A DNA stretch of 64,000 bases. It comes from Anthonomus grandis grandis. Its lineage: Eukaryota > Arthropoda > Insecta > Coleoptera > Curculionidae. Where the stretch lies: positions 16,058,001 through 16,122,000 of the forward strand of contig NC_065551.1 in NCBI RefSeq assembly GCF_022605725.1. Reading direction: 5' to 3'. Shown here one piece after another: positions 23,833 through 35,557 of this stretch; positions within the stretch are counted from its first letter, which is position 1, and each line of letters begins with the position of its first letter. The notes beneath the pieces are model-generated. The model made no database searches, was not told the DNA's origin, and worked only from the letters and a program-made list of their open reading frames with translations. The translations under genes were made by a program, and so were the position numbers.

Positions 23833-25274
23833 TTGTGGCGTTAACTTTACAGTGTTACTATTTTGCCAAGAGTTTGCAGACGGTAGCGCAGAATTATTGG
23901 AGGCTTGGCATCGTTCGAAGGTTCACTTATGACTGGCTATTAAAGAATCTAAACTGAGTTTTTTCTTATAAATGAAAGAAAACTAAGAAAAAGACTTGGT
24001 ATATAGGTTTCAATTAACAATTAAATGGCCCTGAATAAAGTTGATTTAAAGCAAAAAAATATCTTAACAATACAACCAAATTATATTTACATCAAAGATA
24101 TGTATACACCTCATGTTCTAATCTGTTAAATGCTATTAGTTTATTATGAATTAAAATATGAATAATGTTGATATGATTAAAATAAATTTGACAAAAGTAA
24201 CATTTAAATTATGATTTCACTACTAGGTAGATTTCAGCACTTAAAATAAATTGCAATTGTTAAAGTTTTTAGTATATATTTGTATTACGCAGGGGAAAGT
24301 TCATGAACCTTTTTACCTAAGGCATATCAGCCTTAACCGAGTTATATCTACTTAACTACCAAAAAAGGTACTGAAAAATACTGAACAATAAATAACTAAA
24401 ATTATAGATAAGAAATTGACGCATTAAATTATGATATTAATTAAATATTTGTAGCAATAAATTGAAATTAAAGGTATATTAATAAAAAATTAAATTTCAA
24501 CAAGTGAGACAAATCTATGGTTAGTAATATTTAAATAAATGGAATAAACTGGCCTGTATATTCCTACAAGAAATGAACGGTTAGCCTTCAAAACCGAGGC
24601 TGTGAATGTATGGCTTTTGTAGCTTAGCTATACGGACTGGGAATCTCTAATATTAGCTCTAACTCTGGCTCCAACTCCACAGCTTACGGCAATTTCCCGG
24701 GGAAATCAAAAGCCTGCATCCATCAACAATTGAAGAAGAATAAAGAGGAAAACGGAAAAGTAAAACCCTTGCTTAGTTTCATTATCTATCCATCAAAATC
24801 TTGGGCATCCTGCACCAGAATTATGAAATAAACGGTTCCCTAAAGGAACGAGATTAAGGACTATAAATTATAAACCATATTGGCCACTTCCTGCTTCACA
24901 GATTTCGGAAAATAAAAAACTGGCCTTTTACGTGCGCTTCTACCTGCGATACGGGAACAAGTCTCCGAAAAATGGATGCAGTACCGACTAAATAAGTAAC
25001 GACCTCACCTCTGGCCTGAGCTGTCAATATCAGCCAATCAGAGAAAACATTAATTAAGACCAACCAGAAGTGTGACGGACCGTCAACAGAAAGCATGAAT
25101 AATTAAACCAGGAGAGTGATGCGTTACAGTAGTAATGTGTCACTGACAGTGTGAATTCAAAGAAATATGAACAAAAGAAGTTGACTGAAATTATTAATGT
25201 AATTATTGAAATTAATGAAATATCAATGGAGCGTTAGTGAACATGAGGAATAGAAAAATAAAACGCTACATTAT
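23833..25274 (-). repeat. Repeat B, uninterrupted inverted copy of repeat A
   Basis: A 1.44-kb reverse-complement match to 4308-5423 plus 9267-9650. Ends: TGTGGCGTTAAC on the left and AACGCTACATTAT on the right, which are short imperfect inverted repeats. It shows the state before the LINE inserted (CATTTAAAT joined to ACTTTTGTC by a TT or TA). Small indels and ~10% divergence by eye separate it from copy A. No protein is recognised. It is probably a nonautonomous DNA transposon. Confidence 0.82.
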
Positions 25275-26392
25275 GCGTAAGTTTTATTGTATAAAATATA
25301 CAATAAATAACTTATATTGAGTAATGAGGCTCCAACAATTGAAATTATTTATAAAATCGTATGCCTTTTAGTCAATATACCTTAAATAATTAACAATAAT
25401 ATCGAATTAATTTATGTACTATTTTATTTTTAGAAAGGCTTTGCTAGCTTAAGTAGGAAAATGGGAAAATGATGAATGAAAGCAATAAATAATATTTTTT
25501 GTGTATACATATAGCTAAAAAGTTATAAAGCTGTAAATGTTTCTAAAACAAATACCATTTTAATTTTTCGAAAATTCATCTATAAAACCTAAATTTTAAA
25601 ATTGAAAATTCATCTCGACAGATACTTATTACATTTTAAATTAAAATCAACACATGTTTATTCAGTATTGAGCACATACATGCCAATATTACAACGATAT
25701 TTTTTTTAAGAAAAAAGGATACACATCAAATCATTGTTTATTTTTTCACTATTTTTTTAAAGGGGTTTAAATTAATAAATAATTTTGTTCCTTTAATTGT
25801 GTACTAATTACTGCCAAATCCATTTACACGTTTTCGAGTATTCAACACACACATGCCCACATTAATACGATATTTTGGTTTTTTTTTTGCAAGTAAAAAA
25901 CCAGTAAATTGAATAGTTATTGATTTATATGCCTTTCTTTAAAAAAAAATTTAAATTAGCAAATAATTTACCCACTATTTTAATTGTACACTAATTAGTG
26001 TCATATATAAATTTAATTATTTTCGACCACGATTCAAAAGGGTTCTGAGCAATGCGGGTACTATTTAAATACATACGTGGAAAATACACGATATGGGAGC
26101 ATATTTGTGCTTTTAAAATAAATAATTTATAGAGGTTTTTAAGTCATTAGAAAGAAAAGTGAGTTAATAGGCTAGAAATAATCAAGTAAAGTACTATTTT
26201 TATTAGCTTATTTATTCATATAGAATATTAATGATTCATATTTCATTTCAGACCTCAATCCTTCAAATTAAATTAATTAAAATATATTTATAAACTCAAT
26301 TTGTGAAATGCTTTAGAGAATAAAATATATAATTTTCATTTATTTTAAATAGAATACAAAAATTTTCATTTATCGTTAGACATATCCAAAAA
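25275..26392. other. AT-rich DNA without recognisable gene
   Basis: About 1.1 kb. Two similar segments occur (CACATGTTTATTCAGTATTGAG near 25650 and ACACGTTTTCGAGTATTCAAC near 25827, each followed by a CACATGCC..ATT..ACGATATTTT stretch), about 175 bp apart, suggesting an old short tandem duplication. Nothing else was seen. Confidence 0.5.
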
Positions 26393-26427
26393 TCTCATCC
26401 ATTATTCTCTAAGAATAATGGATGAGA
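26393..26427. repeat. Perfect 16-bp hairpin
   Basis: TCTCATCCATTATTCT (26393-26408) and its exact complement (26412-26427) are separated by CTA. It stands 13 bp before the large palindrome. Confidence 0.85.
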
Positions 26428-26440
26428 CCAACATACAAAA

Positions 26441-26684
26441 TTGACGAAAAACAAAGAAAAGCACAAAGTCACGATCTCACAACATGTAATAAAACGGGCT
26501 ACACGTGTTTCGCTCTAGTTAGAGCATCATTAGGCCTTTAGAAGCCATCCACATTCATGTACTGTGAAATGTTTGGATGGCTTCTAAAGGCCTGATGATG
26601 CTCTAACTAGAGCGAAACACATGTAGCCCGTTTTATTACATGTTGTGAGACCGTTACTTTGTGTTTTTCTTTATTTTTCGTCAA
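26441..26684. repeat. Large palindrome, two 110-bp arms
   Basis: The arms 26441-26550 and 26575-26684 are reverse complements with only a few mismatches and flank a 24-bp loop. The outer ends are TTGACGAAAAA and TTTTTCGTCAA. Each arm carries a GCCTRATGATGCTC..GAGCGAAACAC motif reading away from the centre. It could be a palindromic nonautonomous element or two inverted ends of a Penelope-like retroelement. No reverse transcriptase was found nearby. Confidence 0.88.
26579..26640 (+). ncRNA. Hammerhead-ribozyme-like motif
   Basis: Core elements in type I order: CTGATGA (26592-26598), stem II GCTCT/AGAGC (26600-26604 and 26609-26613) closed by AACT, GAAA (26614-26617), a short stem III ACA/TGT with a two-base loop, and GTA with expected cleavage after 26625. 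Stem I pairs GGC before the core with GCC after the cut. Tiny stem III loops are typical of hammerheads in Penelope-like elements and retrozymes. Deviation: one extra U (26599) between CUGAUGA and stem II. The inverted copy in the left arm reads CTAATGA, so its core is mutated. Self-cleavage is inferred, not shown. Confidence 0.6.
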
Positions 26685-27293
26685 GTTAGATATATGTTGA
26701 TTTACGTCATTATTAATACCTGCAATTTATTTTTTGTTTCGGTATTTTTTCGTTTTAGGTTGGAAAAATTGTGAATTTGAAAAGAGTTTAAATATTTAAA
26801 TGATGTTTACCAATAACTATTACTTAACTAATATTTTGCAGTAAGAAAGAGTAGTACTGTTCTTCATTTATGAAATAAAAATAGTATGTAGTATACAAAT
26901 TCAAGTTTATAATAATAAATCATCGTAAGCGTTGGGATAGTTAAAGAACTATATACTTATTTGTAACGAAACCTATTTAAATGCATCTTTAATAACTTCT
27001 TAAATAATAGTCCCTTCAAAAAATATTATATATAAATATTTGATTACTTACTTAAGCTATTAAAAATATTTTCTTTAAATGCCAAATTGTCATTGTTGTT
27101 TGAAATTATAAATTACCCTTTTAAGTCATCAGTTAAAATTTATATAAGAATTTAATCTCTCTTAAAATAGAGGATTAATTTATAAAATTCTTATACCTTT
27201 AAGCATATTAACAACTTTTTTCAAATATAATTTGAAAATAGTTATAATAATATAGAATATTTAAAAATAATAAAAAACCGTCCTTTAGTATTA
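26685..27293. other. AT-rich spacer
   Basis: About 600 bp, low complexity, no gene or repeat end seen before the mariner-like element. Confidence 0.5.
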
Positions 27294-27295
27294 TA

Positions 27296-29084
27296 CAGGG
27301 TGTCCCGTAATTAATTGGACACAGGTTAATGTAGGCGCCACATACAACAACATTGAGTGATTTTTTTGACCTACCTGTACGCACATTTGCGAGTGAAAAT
27401 AATAAAACAGCATTTAATTCTAGTCAAAAAAGGTATACTTCTTTGATCTCCAAAAAGTAGACCGTTTTTGAAATAACCGCATTTTTGTATTAGGTTGCGT
27501 ATGAACAAATTATTATCGGAGTTTTACAAAGTAGGCTTTGCCTAGGATAAACACATCATAACTACGACCTGTCAAGGTGAAGTATTAATAAGTAAGTCTT
27601 TAATTTGGCTAAAGCTCGTGTTCTTGTTGTGTTATTTTCACTTAAAAATGCCGCGTCACAATGATTTTTCTAATGCTTAGATGCGGGATATGGTATATGT
27701 ATATGCCTAAGAAAATTTTTGTAGTCGAAGAGCAGCGCAGCGTTATTTAGATCTGTATCCGGATAGAAGGAAGCCAAATCATCAAAACATTTAAAGCGTT
27801 GTACGATAGATAGGCAAAACGGGCTCATTTCGTTCAAAAAACGTAAATGCGGGAAGACCAAGGATAATTGGAGCAGATATAGAAGATGAAATTTTGGTTC
27901 GTGTTATCGAAAATCCTGAAACCAGCACAAGACGTATTGAGGCAGCCACTGGTGTAAAATCTTCGGTGTCCAAAATTATACGCCAAGAAAAACTGTATCC
28001 GTATCATTTCACTCCAGTTTAAAATCTTCTTCCTCAAGACTTTCCTGCAAGACTCCAATTGAATGATCAATTTTTTTGTAATAAAATTTTGTTTACGGAT
28101 GAAGCCACGTTCACAAGGAAAGGTGCTTTTAATTGGCGTAACAATAATATCTATTCCATGGAAAATCCTCATGCTTTTCAAGAACACCATTTTCAACATG
28201 AGTTTTCAATAAATATTTGGTGTGGTATCTTTGGGGATTGTATTGTGGGACCGTTTGAATTGCCAGCTAAGCTTAATGGAGAACGTTATCTTAATTTCTT
28301 GAGAAATGATCTATCCATTCTTCTAGAAGATGTGCCTCTAAATTTAAGACGTGACAGTTGGTATATGCACGATGGTGCACCAGCACATTATTCACTGCAA
28401 GTCAGAAATTACTTGGACGAAATTTATCCTCATAAATGGATTGGTAGAGGTAGTGAATATCCGTGGCCTGCACGTAATCCCGATCTTAATCCCTTAGATT
28501 AGAAGAATCATTGTTTGGAGTCAGGCAAAATTTAAATAAAAGAATTAGACAATGTGTCCTAGTGGATGGTGAACATTTTGAACAATTATTATAATCAACA
28601 GCCTTTTCTAATTTTATCGTTGTTAATTAAATTTTAGATTAAGTGTTCATACGCAACCTAATAAAAAAATGCGAATTATTTCGAAAACGGTCTACTTTTT
28701 GGAGATCAAAGAAGTATACTTTTTTGACTAGAATTAAATGCTGTTTTATTATTTTTACTCGCAAATGTACGTACATGAGGTCAAAAAAGTTATGACCTTT
28801 TTAATCACTCAATGTTGTTGTATGTGGCGCCATCTAGTGGCAATAGCAAAATAGATATCATATTCGTGTTCCTCATCCCAAATAATAAGAGTACGTCAAA
28901 TTTTAGGTTAATCTGTCCAGTGGATTCCAAAATATTTCAATAAATGTTTGGTAAAAAATTTGTTTAAACACCCTGTAGAACGAAAACCAATAACATTTTG
29001 CTAAGCGATATTGAGCTCAAACGGTTTATTTTCTTGTCAGGTATCCTACATTAACCTATGTCCAATTAATTACGGGACACCCTG
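27296..29084 (+). mobile_element. Mariner-like transposon with split inverted repeats
   Basis: Flanked by TA on both sides (27294-27295 and 29085-29086). Outer 40-bp inverted repeats (27296-27335 and 29045-29084) start CAGGGTGTCCCGTAATTAAT and differ at one base. A second, ~170-190-bp inverted repeat follows directly on the left (27336-27506), but on the right (28644-28831) it is separated from the outer repeat by 213 bp. It contains a decayed mariner-family transposase. ACACCCTGTA at 28968-28977 is an internal terminus-like sequence. Confidence 0.9.
27648..28594 (+). pseudogene. Mariner-like transposase, decayed
   Basis: The ATG at 27648 gives MPRHNDFSNA and then a stop. The helix-turn-helix part is broken by stops but readable (AAQRYLDLYPDRRKPNHQN, GRPRIIGADIEDEILVRVI). 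The catalytic core is open from 28059 to 28502: FTDEATFTRKGAFN (first D), NIWCGIFGDCIVGPFELP, HDGAPAHYS (second D) and NPDLNPLD (third D, ~37 residues on). TAG at 28500-28502 is followed by a deletion and then by the usual C terminus IRQCVLVDGEHFEQLL, stop 28592-28594. In life the enzyme would cut and paste the element at TA sites. It is inactive here. Confidence 0.85.
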
Positions 29085-29086
29085 TA

Positions 29087-31734
29087 TATTGGCTTAAACT
29101 TTTTAGATGCCTGGAATTATTTTTTATTTATGTATTTATTGTGTTTCAAATCAGAGATTTTTTTAATTAATGACAAAAAAAATATTTTTACATTAAACTC
29201 ACCTACAAAATTATTTTTTTTAATTCTAAAGTTTAAAAAAATCTTAATAAAATTTTCCTAAAATTAAATAAGAAAATTATAAAAACGTCGACTAGAAAAG
29301 CACTTTAAATAGTTTTTTAATAACTAATTGAGTAAAAATCACTCTAATAAAAATAAAACTATTTAATTAATAAAGTAAGACTTGTTAATTACTATCTACT
29401 TTAAACGTTATACTAGAGTTCATAAATTGTAGAAAAATTATTATATTCAATATAGCACTATATCATCAGCCTAAAAATTGTTATTTAAATATATTGCATC
29501 ACTAGCATTAAAATTTCTAATACCATACATACTTTTATCAATACTATTGTAATAAGTTTGATTGTTAATGGCGAATAAAAATTAATGGTAATTCAATAGG
29601 AGTGAAAATTTGACAATTATGATCATTTCAATTATTGATTAATTATTTTTTTAGGTTCTGACTTACGCAGATCAAAAATTAATTGACAAAAATTGCAAGT
29701 TTAATCTGGATAACGAATAATATATATTCATTTTATTAACTTATCAAAAAAATATTTTTATATTGATTTAACGCTTTAAAATTAAGTTGTCAGTTTTAAT
29801 TTTATTTTACGAAATAAAGATATTTCTCACTCTTTTTTAACGAAATAAAAAATTCACTTAAAAATTCCCTCGACTCAGCTTTTTAAATTAGCTTAACGGA
29901 TACTCCTTCTGAATAATTAATTTTAAATTCAAAAACAAGCGGTTCTTGTAATTGAATACTTTTCTTTCAAATTTGTATTCCTCGTAAAAGCTTAGTATTG
30001 ATTATTTTATTTTTTAAGTCTTAAAAAACTAACCAAAAGAAAAATATCTTATTTAATTAAATTAATGCTCATTTCGTGAAACTAACTGAATTTCTAACTT
30101 ATAGTTAATGAAAACTTTAGTTAAGTCAAATTAAATTATTTTGCTTAAATTTAACACCTAACAGCCCACAACTTGTCAAGTATTCTACTTAATTGGACAT
30201 AAACTTGAATGACTTAAGATAACTTAAATAATTATTAAATTGTTTCCTTTACTAGATTAGTTAAGAAAACGTATTATTTTCTTTGCTCATATGGTACCTA
30301 AACAAGATTCTTCCAAGCATCGTGTCGAGAAGAAAAATCTAGTTACTAATGCATAACTTTAACGGATACGACTGTAATCTTTGATGTTTCATTTAATTTT
30401 TGTTATTTAATTTTTTTACTATATTGATCTTAATATAAGTAATTCAAATAATTTAAAAATTATTAAAATTACGGAAAATTCTTGTAGTAATTTTTTTTAA
30501 TTTCCTTTGGATTTTTTCTTCAAGATAGTCTTAAAGTTTATTGTCTTCTTTTCTTTAACTTAAAGATAGATGTCATAGGTGTTTTTTATGGATTGGGGTC
30601 TATTAAAAGAAAGTTACTTTAATCCTCTTTAATGGTCCATTTCGTGTTTATAGCTTTGTTACAAATGTGTAAAAACATATAAATTGCACCTTAACCGTAA
30701 TATAAATTTAATATCAATTTAACAGCTTCTAAGGGAATAAATGTTTAAAGGTTTCTATGTCTTAATATTATAAATATTAAAAATTGTTATTATTTAATAT
30801 TAATTTTTTTTTAAATTTTTGAAGATATAATGAACTTGGGTAAATCTAACTTAATGTGCCACTATAGAGCTATTATAATTTATATTATGATAATAAATCT
30901 TAAATTTTTATCATAATTTTATATTATCTTAATTTAACTATAACTTTTTATTGCATTATTCAAAAAATGTATGTTTACTTTATAATTCTTATTTTAGAAC
31001 TTTCGGTCATTAATGCTGTTTATAATATTTTCTTTTAATTATTATTTGATTTATTTTTGCATAAACTAATGATTATTGATTACTTAATTTTTATATTGCT
31101 ATTGGTTTTTAATTAAAAATTTTCAAAAAAGCTCAGAATAATTAATATTTATATAAGATAAATATGCATAATCTAAATAGACAAGATTACCATTTGTTTT
31201 CGTGTATCTGCAAATATTTTGGTAATCATTTAATATATATCTATTTTTAATTACATATTATTTAATAAATTTTACGTCCTCCACCATTCATTTAGCATTT
31301 TGTATATGTTGAATTGCATCGTTTAAATGCCTGGATTTTAATTAAATTTTTATTTCTCGTTTATTTCTATTTTAAATATTTAAACAAATTTTAACATTTA
31401 ATTCCGAAAAATCAAAAAAGCCAATTTTTAAATTATTAAAAATAGAGGCAGTAAAAAATCCGGTAAAAAAAGAATAAAGTATTTTATGAGGTTCTGCCCT
31501 TGCTTCTCTTGAAAACTTGTTAATTTAGAAAAATTTCAATTTAAGAAACATTATGATTTAGGTAGAAAAAATTAAAAAGTGAATTTTCAAATAAATTCAA
31601 AATTATAGAGTTTTTTTCGAATAATGAGTTAAATTGAGTTAAATTTTGTCAAAATTATTGAGTTCTTCTATGTGGGCAACGAATAAAATATTATTTTTAT
31701 GATATAGCGTAAGTTATTTAAGGCTGTGTCTAGC
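29087..31734. other. AT-rich DNA, probable old tandem repeat
   Basis: No gene. Anchors recur in the next region: AAAACGTCGAC at 29284 (again ~32530 and ~34462), AATATAAATTTAATATCAATTT near 30700 (again ~33002), and TATGCATAATCTAAATAGAC at 31163 (again ~33356). A diverged tandem family with units near 2 kb would explain this. Confidence 0.45.
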
Positions 31735-32403
31735 TGGACAGTGTACAATTATACGTGGAACATTTGCAATATCTGCCGAATACCAACCCTATCTCTCTAG
31801 CAGCACACAATTCTTTTGTTAAATTTTTTTATTACTTCGAAACACATTTATATCACGAGTTACTTGTCTAATGGTATAATAATACTTTCAATTGTTAAAT
31901 GGTGTGGGAATTATGTTGGTAACCTTTGCTTTTTATATAGCTCCACATAAAAGAATCTAGTGGCACAGTCTAACATCAATTGAAATCTATATACTTTGCT
32001 AGTGGGGTCAAATCGCAAAATCTTGCTGGTCAATTGCCCAAACCGTGTCATTTCAATGTGTCTCTTGCTGCATGACATGTCGTACCATATTGTTGGAATA
32101 ACATGTATTCTCTAAATTCATGACCATTATTACCGCTATTCAACAGCCATTTGTGAATTTTCAGCCAGACTTTCACGAACAGATTAAATATTCTCAATTA
32201 AGTAAGCTAAAGTTACTTTTCGTTAATTTTGCATAGGTCCGATTGTCTAGAATTGATGCATTATTGCGAATAGTTGCTTTTGAAACACGATTGCGTACAC
32301 TAAACTAATCACGAATTTGGCAATATGCGGCTCGCATCGAACACCTATTTTGAAAATATTTATTAATAATCAAAACACATTGCTCCACTGCATAGCGATC
32401 CAT
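31735..32403 (-). pseudogene. Mariner-like transposase remnant
   Basis: Minus-strand reading from ATG at 32403: MDRYAVEQCVLIINKYFQN, then SMRAAYCQIRD, a helix-turn-helix start seen in a group of insect mariner-like transposases. Further on come FQQYGTTCHAARDTL (the second catalytic D is Y here), DLTPL (third D region) and FMWSYIKSKGYQHNS. The first catalytic region is missing and the length is ~670 bp against ~1 kb for the family, so there is an internal deletion besides many stops. No terminal repeats were identified. It is dead. Confidence 0.7.
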
Positions 32404-35377
32404 TGTTAAAATTGTACTGAATTTTCCAATGGAATAAAAACTGAACAACATAAACAAAACTTGAGATAAGAATAGTTGAAAATAAAAACAATCGAAATCT
32501 CTTGTCGAAATACTCTTTATATAAAAAAATTATAAAACGTCGACCATAGGATAGCAATGAATGTATTTTAAATATTTTATTTAATAAAAGTAAAACACAA
32601 AAATAATTAATTAATTTATTGTTTATTTAAATAATTTTATAGGTTGATCATGTTTTTAAAAGTGTTGTCAATTAGTTTTATTTTTTATAGAAATGCTTAA
32701 ATTTTAAACTATAAATTACTTTTTATTTTAAGTTTTTTTCTTGAATCATTGAATAAAATTCGACAAGAGATTCCATTAATGTATGTAATTTAAATTCTGA
32801 ATTGCAAAGAACAGATTTCAGGGAAAAATTATTATAAATATATACATTTTTTAATTTTTAAATGGCATTTGCCTTATATTTTTTACCCTAGTATATTGGG
32901 TAAAAAATTAAATTCATAAAAAATTATATATTAATTGTCTATTTTTATTTAACAGCTCTGTTACATGTAAGTGCATATATATAAATTATGCCTTTGACGT
33001 AATATAGATTTAATATCAATTTATTTTCAGACTAAATTTTTAAATGCTTCTGTGTTTTAATATTAAAATTTTACCTTTTCAAGCTAGAAATCAATATTCT
33101 TTTAATAATAAAAAGTCTATTTAAATTCAAATTATAAAGCTCCATAAGAATTTAATTCTGCAAATCCAACTTAAAATAAAACTCTGCTTGTATTTCTAAA
33201 TTTTATTATAATTTTATATTATTTTTCTTAAATTTTAAGTTTACATTAAATCGAATATACGAATTTTTGCATATTAATGTGGTTAATAAACTTTTTTTAA
33301 ATAAAACTTATTTAATTTTACTTCTTTCAAGAATAAAGCATATTAATGTAAGAAAATTATGCATAATCTAAATAGACTAGATGACCATTTATTTTTGGAT
33401 ATCTGCATTTTTTTAAATTTAATTAATGTATTTTTTCTGTTTATTGTCTCTAAATTTTCTACTCCCGTAACCTTTAAAATTGTTGCTTTTATTTGTTTAA
33501 TCATGTCTTCTGCCTACTAAAGTAAAAAATAATTATACAAAATAAATATGTAAGTAAGTAATGTCAGTTAGGCAAATATTTGTTCGTAATATAATTTTTT
33601 TTAAATAGTCAACTAAGTTTTATATTTTTAAAATACTTTTTAAAAGTATAAATACTGTTTTTTTATTTTACATCATTATTTTTAAATATTTTTTACAGGT
33701 GTGGTTACACTTATATTCATTTACATCACTTAAAAGCCCAGATTTCTTTTCTCGTTTTTCCTGATTTTTAATGTTTGACCAAAATTCTATATTTTGTAGC
33801 CGAAAATCAATACAAGTGAGTTTTGAAATAAACTCTATAAAAAATTGATAAGAATGTCGGTAATATAAAATTGTATACAAAACCCGGGAAAAAAACTCAA
33901 TACGAAAAATAGTAATAAATATAATAATTCGTAAATTAAAAATGTATATATATTTAATTATTTACCTTATTATCTAATTAGTTTTGCTTTAAATGCCTAA
34001 CTAATTATGAGTATAAAAAATATGATTATTTTAAAACATACATTCCTAATAAGTAGATGAAACATATTTAAAAACTGAATCTCTTTGTCTCATAAATAAT
34101 GTTATTTATTAATTTTTTATGCTTACTCGTTCCTTAAAAAAAAATTAAAGGCTCTTTTTTAAATTAGAAATATTTTTTTAATAGTTTTACGTTATTAAGT
34201 ATTATTATAGAATTTAAAATTAAATGCAAAATGAACCATTAATTTATGTACTATGGTTTATTATTGTGAATTTCCTAGAATTATCTTATTATTTATTTAT
34301 TTTATTAATTTAATTTTTTTTGATTAACTGGAGAAAAAACATAATTTTCTTAAGCTTAATTTAAAAATATTCGTTTGAATGTAAACGAAATTTAACGTTT
34401 TGGGTAGAAAATCAACGAACGTGGATTTTGGAATAAAATTTAAAAATATATAAAAAATATTTAAAACGTCGACCATATAAGAACTCTAAATAAATGTTAA
34501 ATATTTTATTTATTTAAATCAGTAACAATATAATTAATAATTTGAGTTTGAATAAATTTCATTAAATAAAATTATTAATTTTTAGCGAATTGCATAAAAA
34601 TTATAATTATTTTTAATTATAAATTACTTTTAATTAGTATTTTTTCCTTAAATAATAGAATAATAATTTTACGTAATTTGTAAAAAGTTTTGATTTAATT
34701 TCTTAATAATGAGTGTAGAGGAAACGTTTTATAAAAAATAGTAGAAGGTATAAAAATTATTAACGTTTTATGCACAGGTCAAAAAAATTATTTTAAATAT
34801 ATAAAAAATTCAATAAGTCGTCAAAAATATAAAATTGAAATATTCTATCATATGTAAAATTAAGTGTATAAACAATGTACTTATACATGCAATCATTTTT
34901 GACGATTTAAAAATAATCAACAATTTAAAGAAAAACATTCACTTGTTTAATGCCTTATTAAATAAAAATGTTTTGAACAGTTTTATTTAATTAATTAATT
35001 GATTTATATATTGTCTTTTTTACTACGAAGAGACAAAATTAAAGTTTATTTAAGAATTGCTAGAGGAAAAAACCAATTTAAACCAAATAACTACAACAAA
35101 AAAAAAGCTCTTCAAAATCACCCCTTACCGAAAGAAGGAAAAAATGTCTTTTTATAGAAAAATTATTTAAAAATCCCTCCTTTGCATAATTTTAGATGTG
35201 TTTTTGGGAATATTTATTTAATTAATTAAAAAGGTTGTGATTCTCAAATTATTTTTGAAAAAGATACTGTAGAACTTAATTTAGAAAATAAATTCCTTTA
35301 TATATATTAGTTAAAATTTCCCTTATAAAAAAAGTTTTAAATTACAACTAAACAAATAAACAAAAGAAATTTGCCAA
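32404..35377. other. AT-rich DNA, probable old tandem repeat
   Basis: Nearly 3 kb with no gene. It shares anchors with 29087-31734, such as AAACGTCGACCATA at about 32530 and 34463 (1.93 kb apart). Local A+T is very high and the chance frames are meaningless. Confidence 0.45.
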
Positions 35378-35383
35378 ACTCAC

Positions 35384-35524
35384 CGCTTTAATTCTTCAGA
35401 TAAATCACGTCGCAACTTGTTGCTACTGAAAACTTTCCTGGAAACTCGACGGGGAAACTTGGTCCAAACGGCAAACGGATGCGTAGAGGAAGTTCTTCTC
35501 GTCGTACACTACGAAAAGGAGTAT
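35384..35524 (-). other. Possible noncoding first exon of a host gene
   Basis: On the minus strand a GC-richer, CpG-containing island begins after a TATA box and ends at GCG|GTGAGT (donor at 35383-35378). The 141 bp between the likely start (TCATAC, A at 35524) and the donor contain no ATG, as expected for a 5' UTR exon. The composition stands out from the surrounding AT-rich DNA. Downstream on this strand are 35 kb without another host exon, so a long first intron would be needed. It could also be an unrelated fragment. Confidence 0.35.
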
Positions 35525-35557
35525 GAGGACCGTCAAACTGCGAGTTTCTATTTTATA
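35521..35557 (-). promoter_or_regulatory. Possible TATA/initiator core promoter
   Basis: TATAAAAT (35557-35550 read on the minus strand) lies 33 bp before the A of a TCATAC initiator-like site at 35524. A CCAAT-like GATTGG (minus strand) lies further upstream near 35600. The spacing is slightly longer than the usual 30-31 bp. Confidence 0.35.

Noticed and set aside
4308..25274. Repeats A and B as inverted ends of one 21-kb composite transposon
   Set aside because: The DNA between them is a patchwork of unrelated older elements, and each copy has its own short terminal repeats; two separate insertions are simpler.
27670..28199. Several minus-strand frames opposite the mariner-like transposase
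   Set aside because: They are antisense shadows of the plus-strand transposase, whose DDE motifs are clear.
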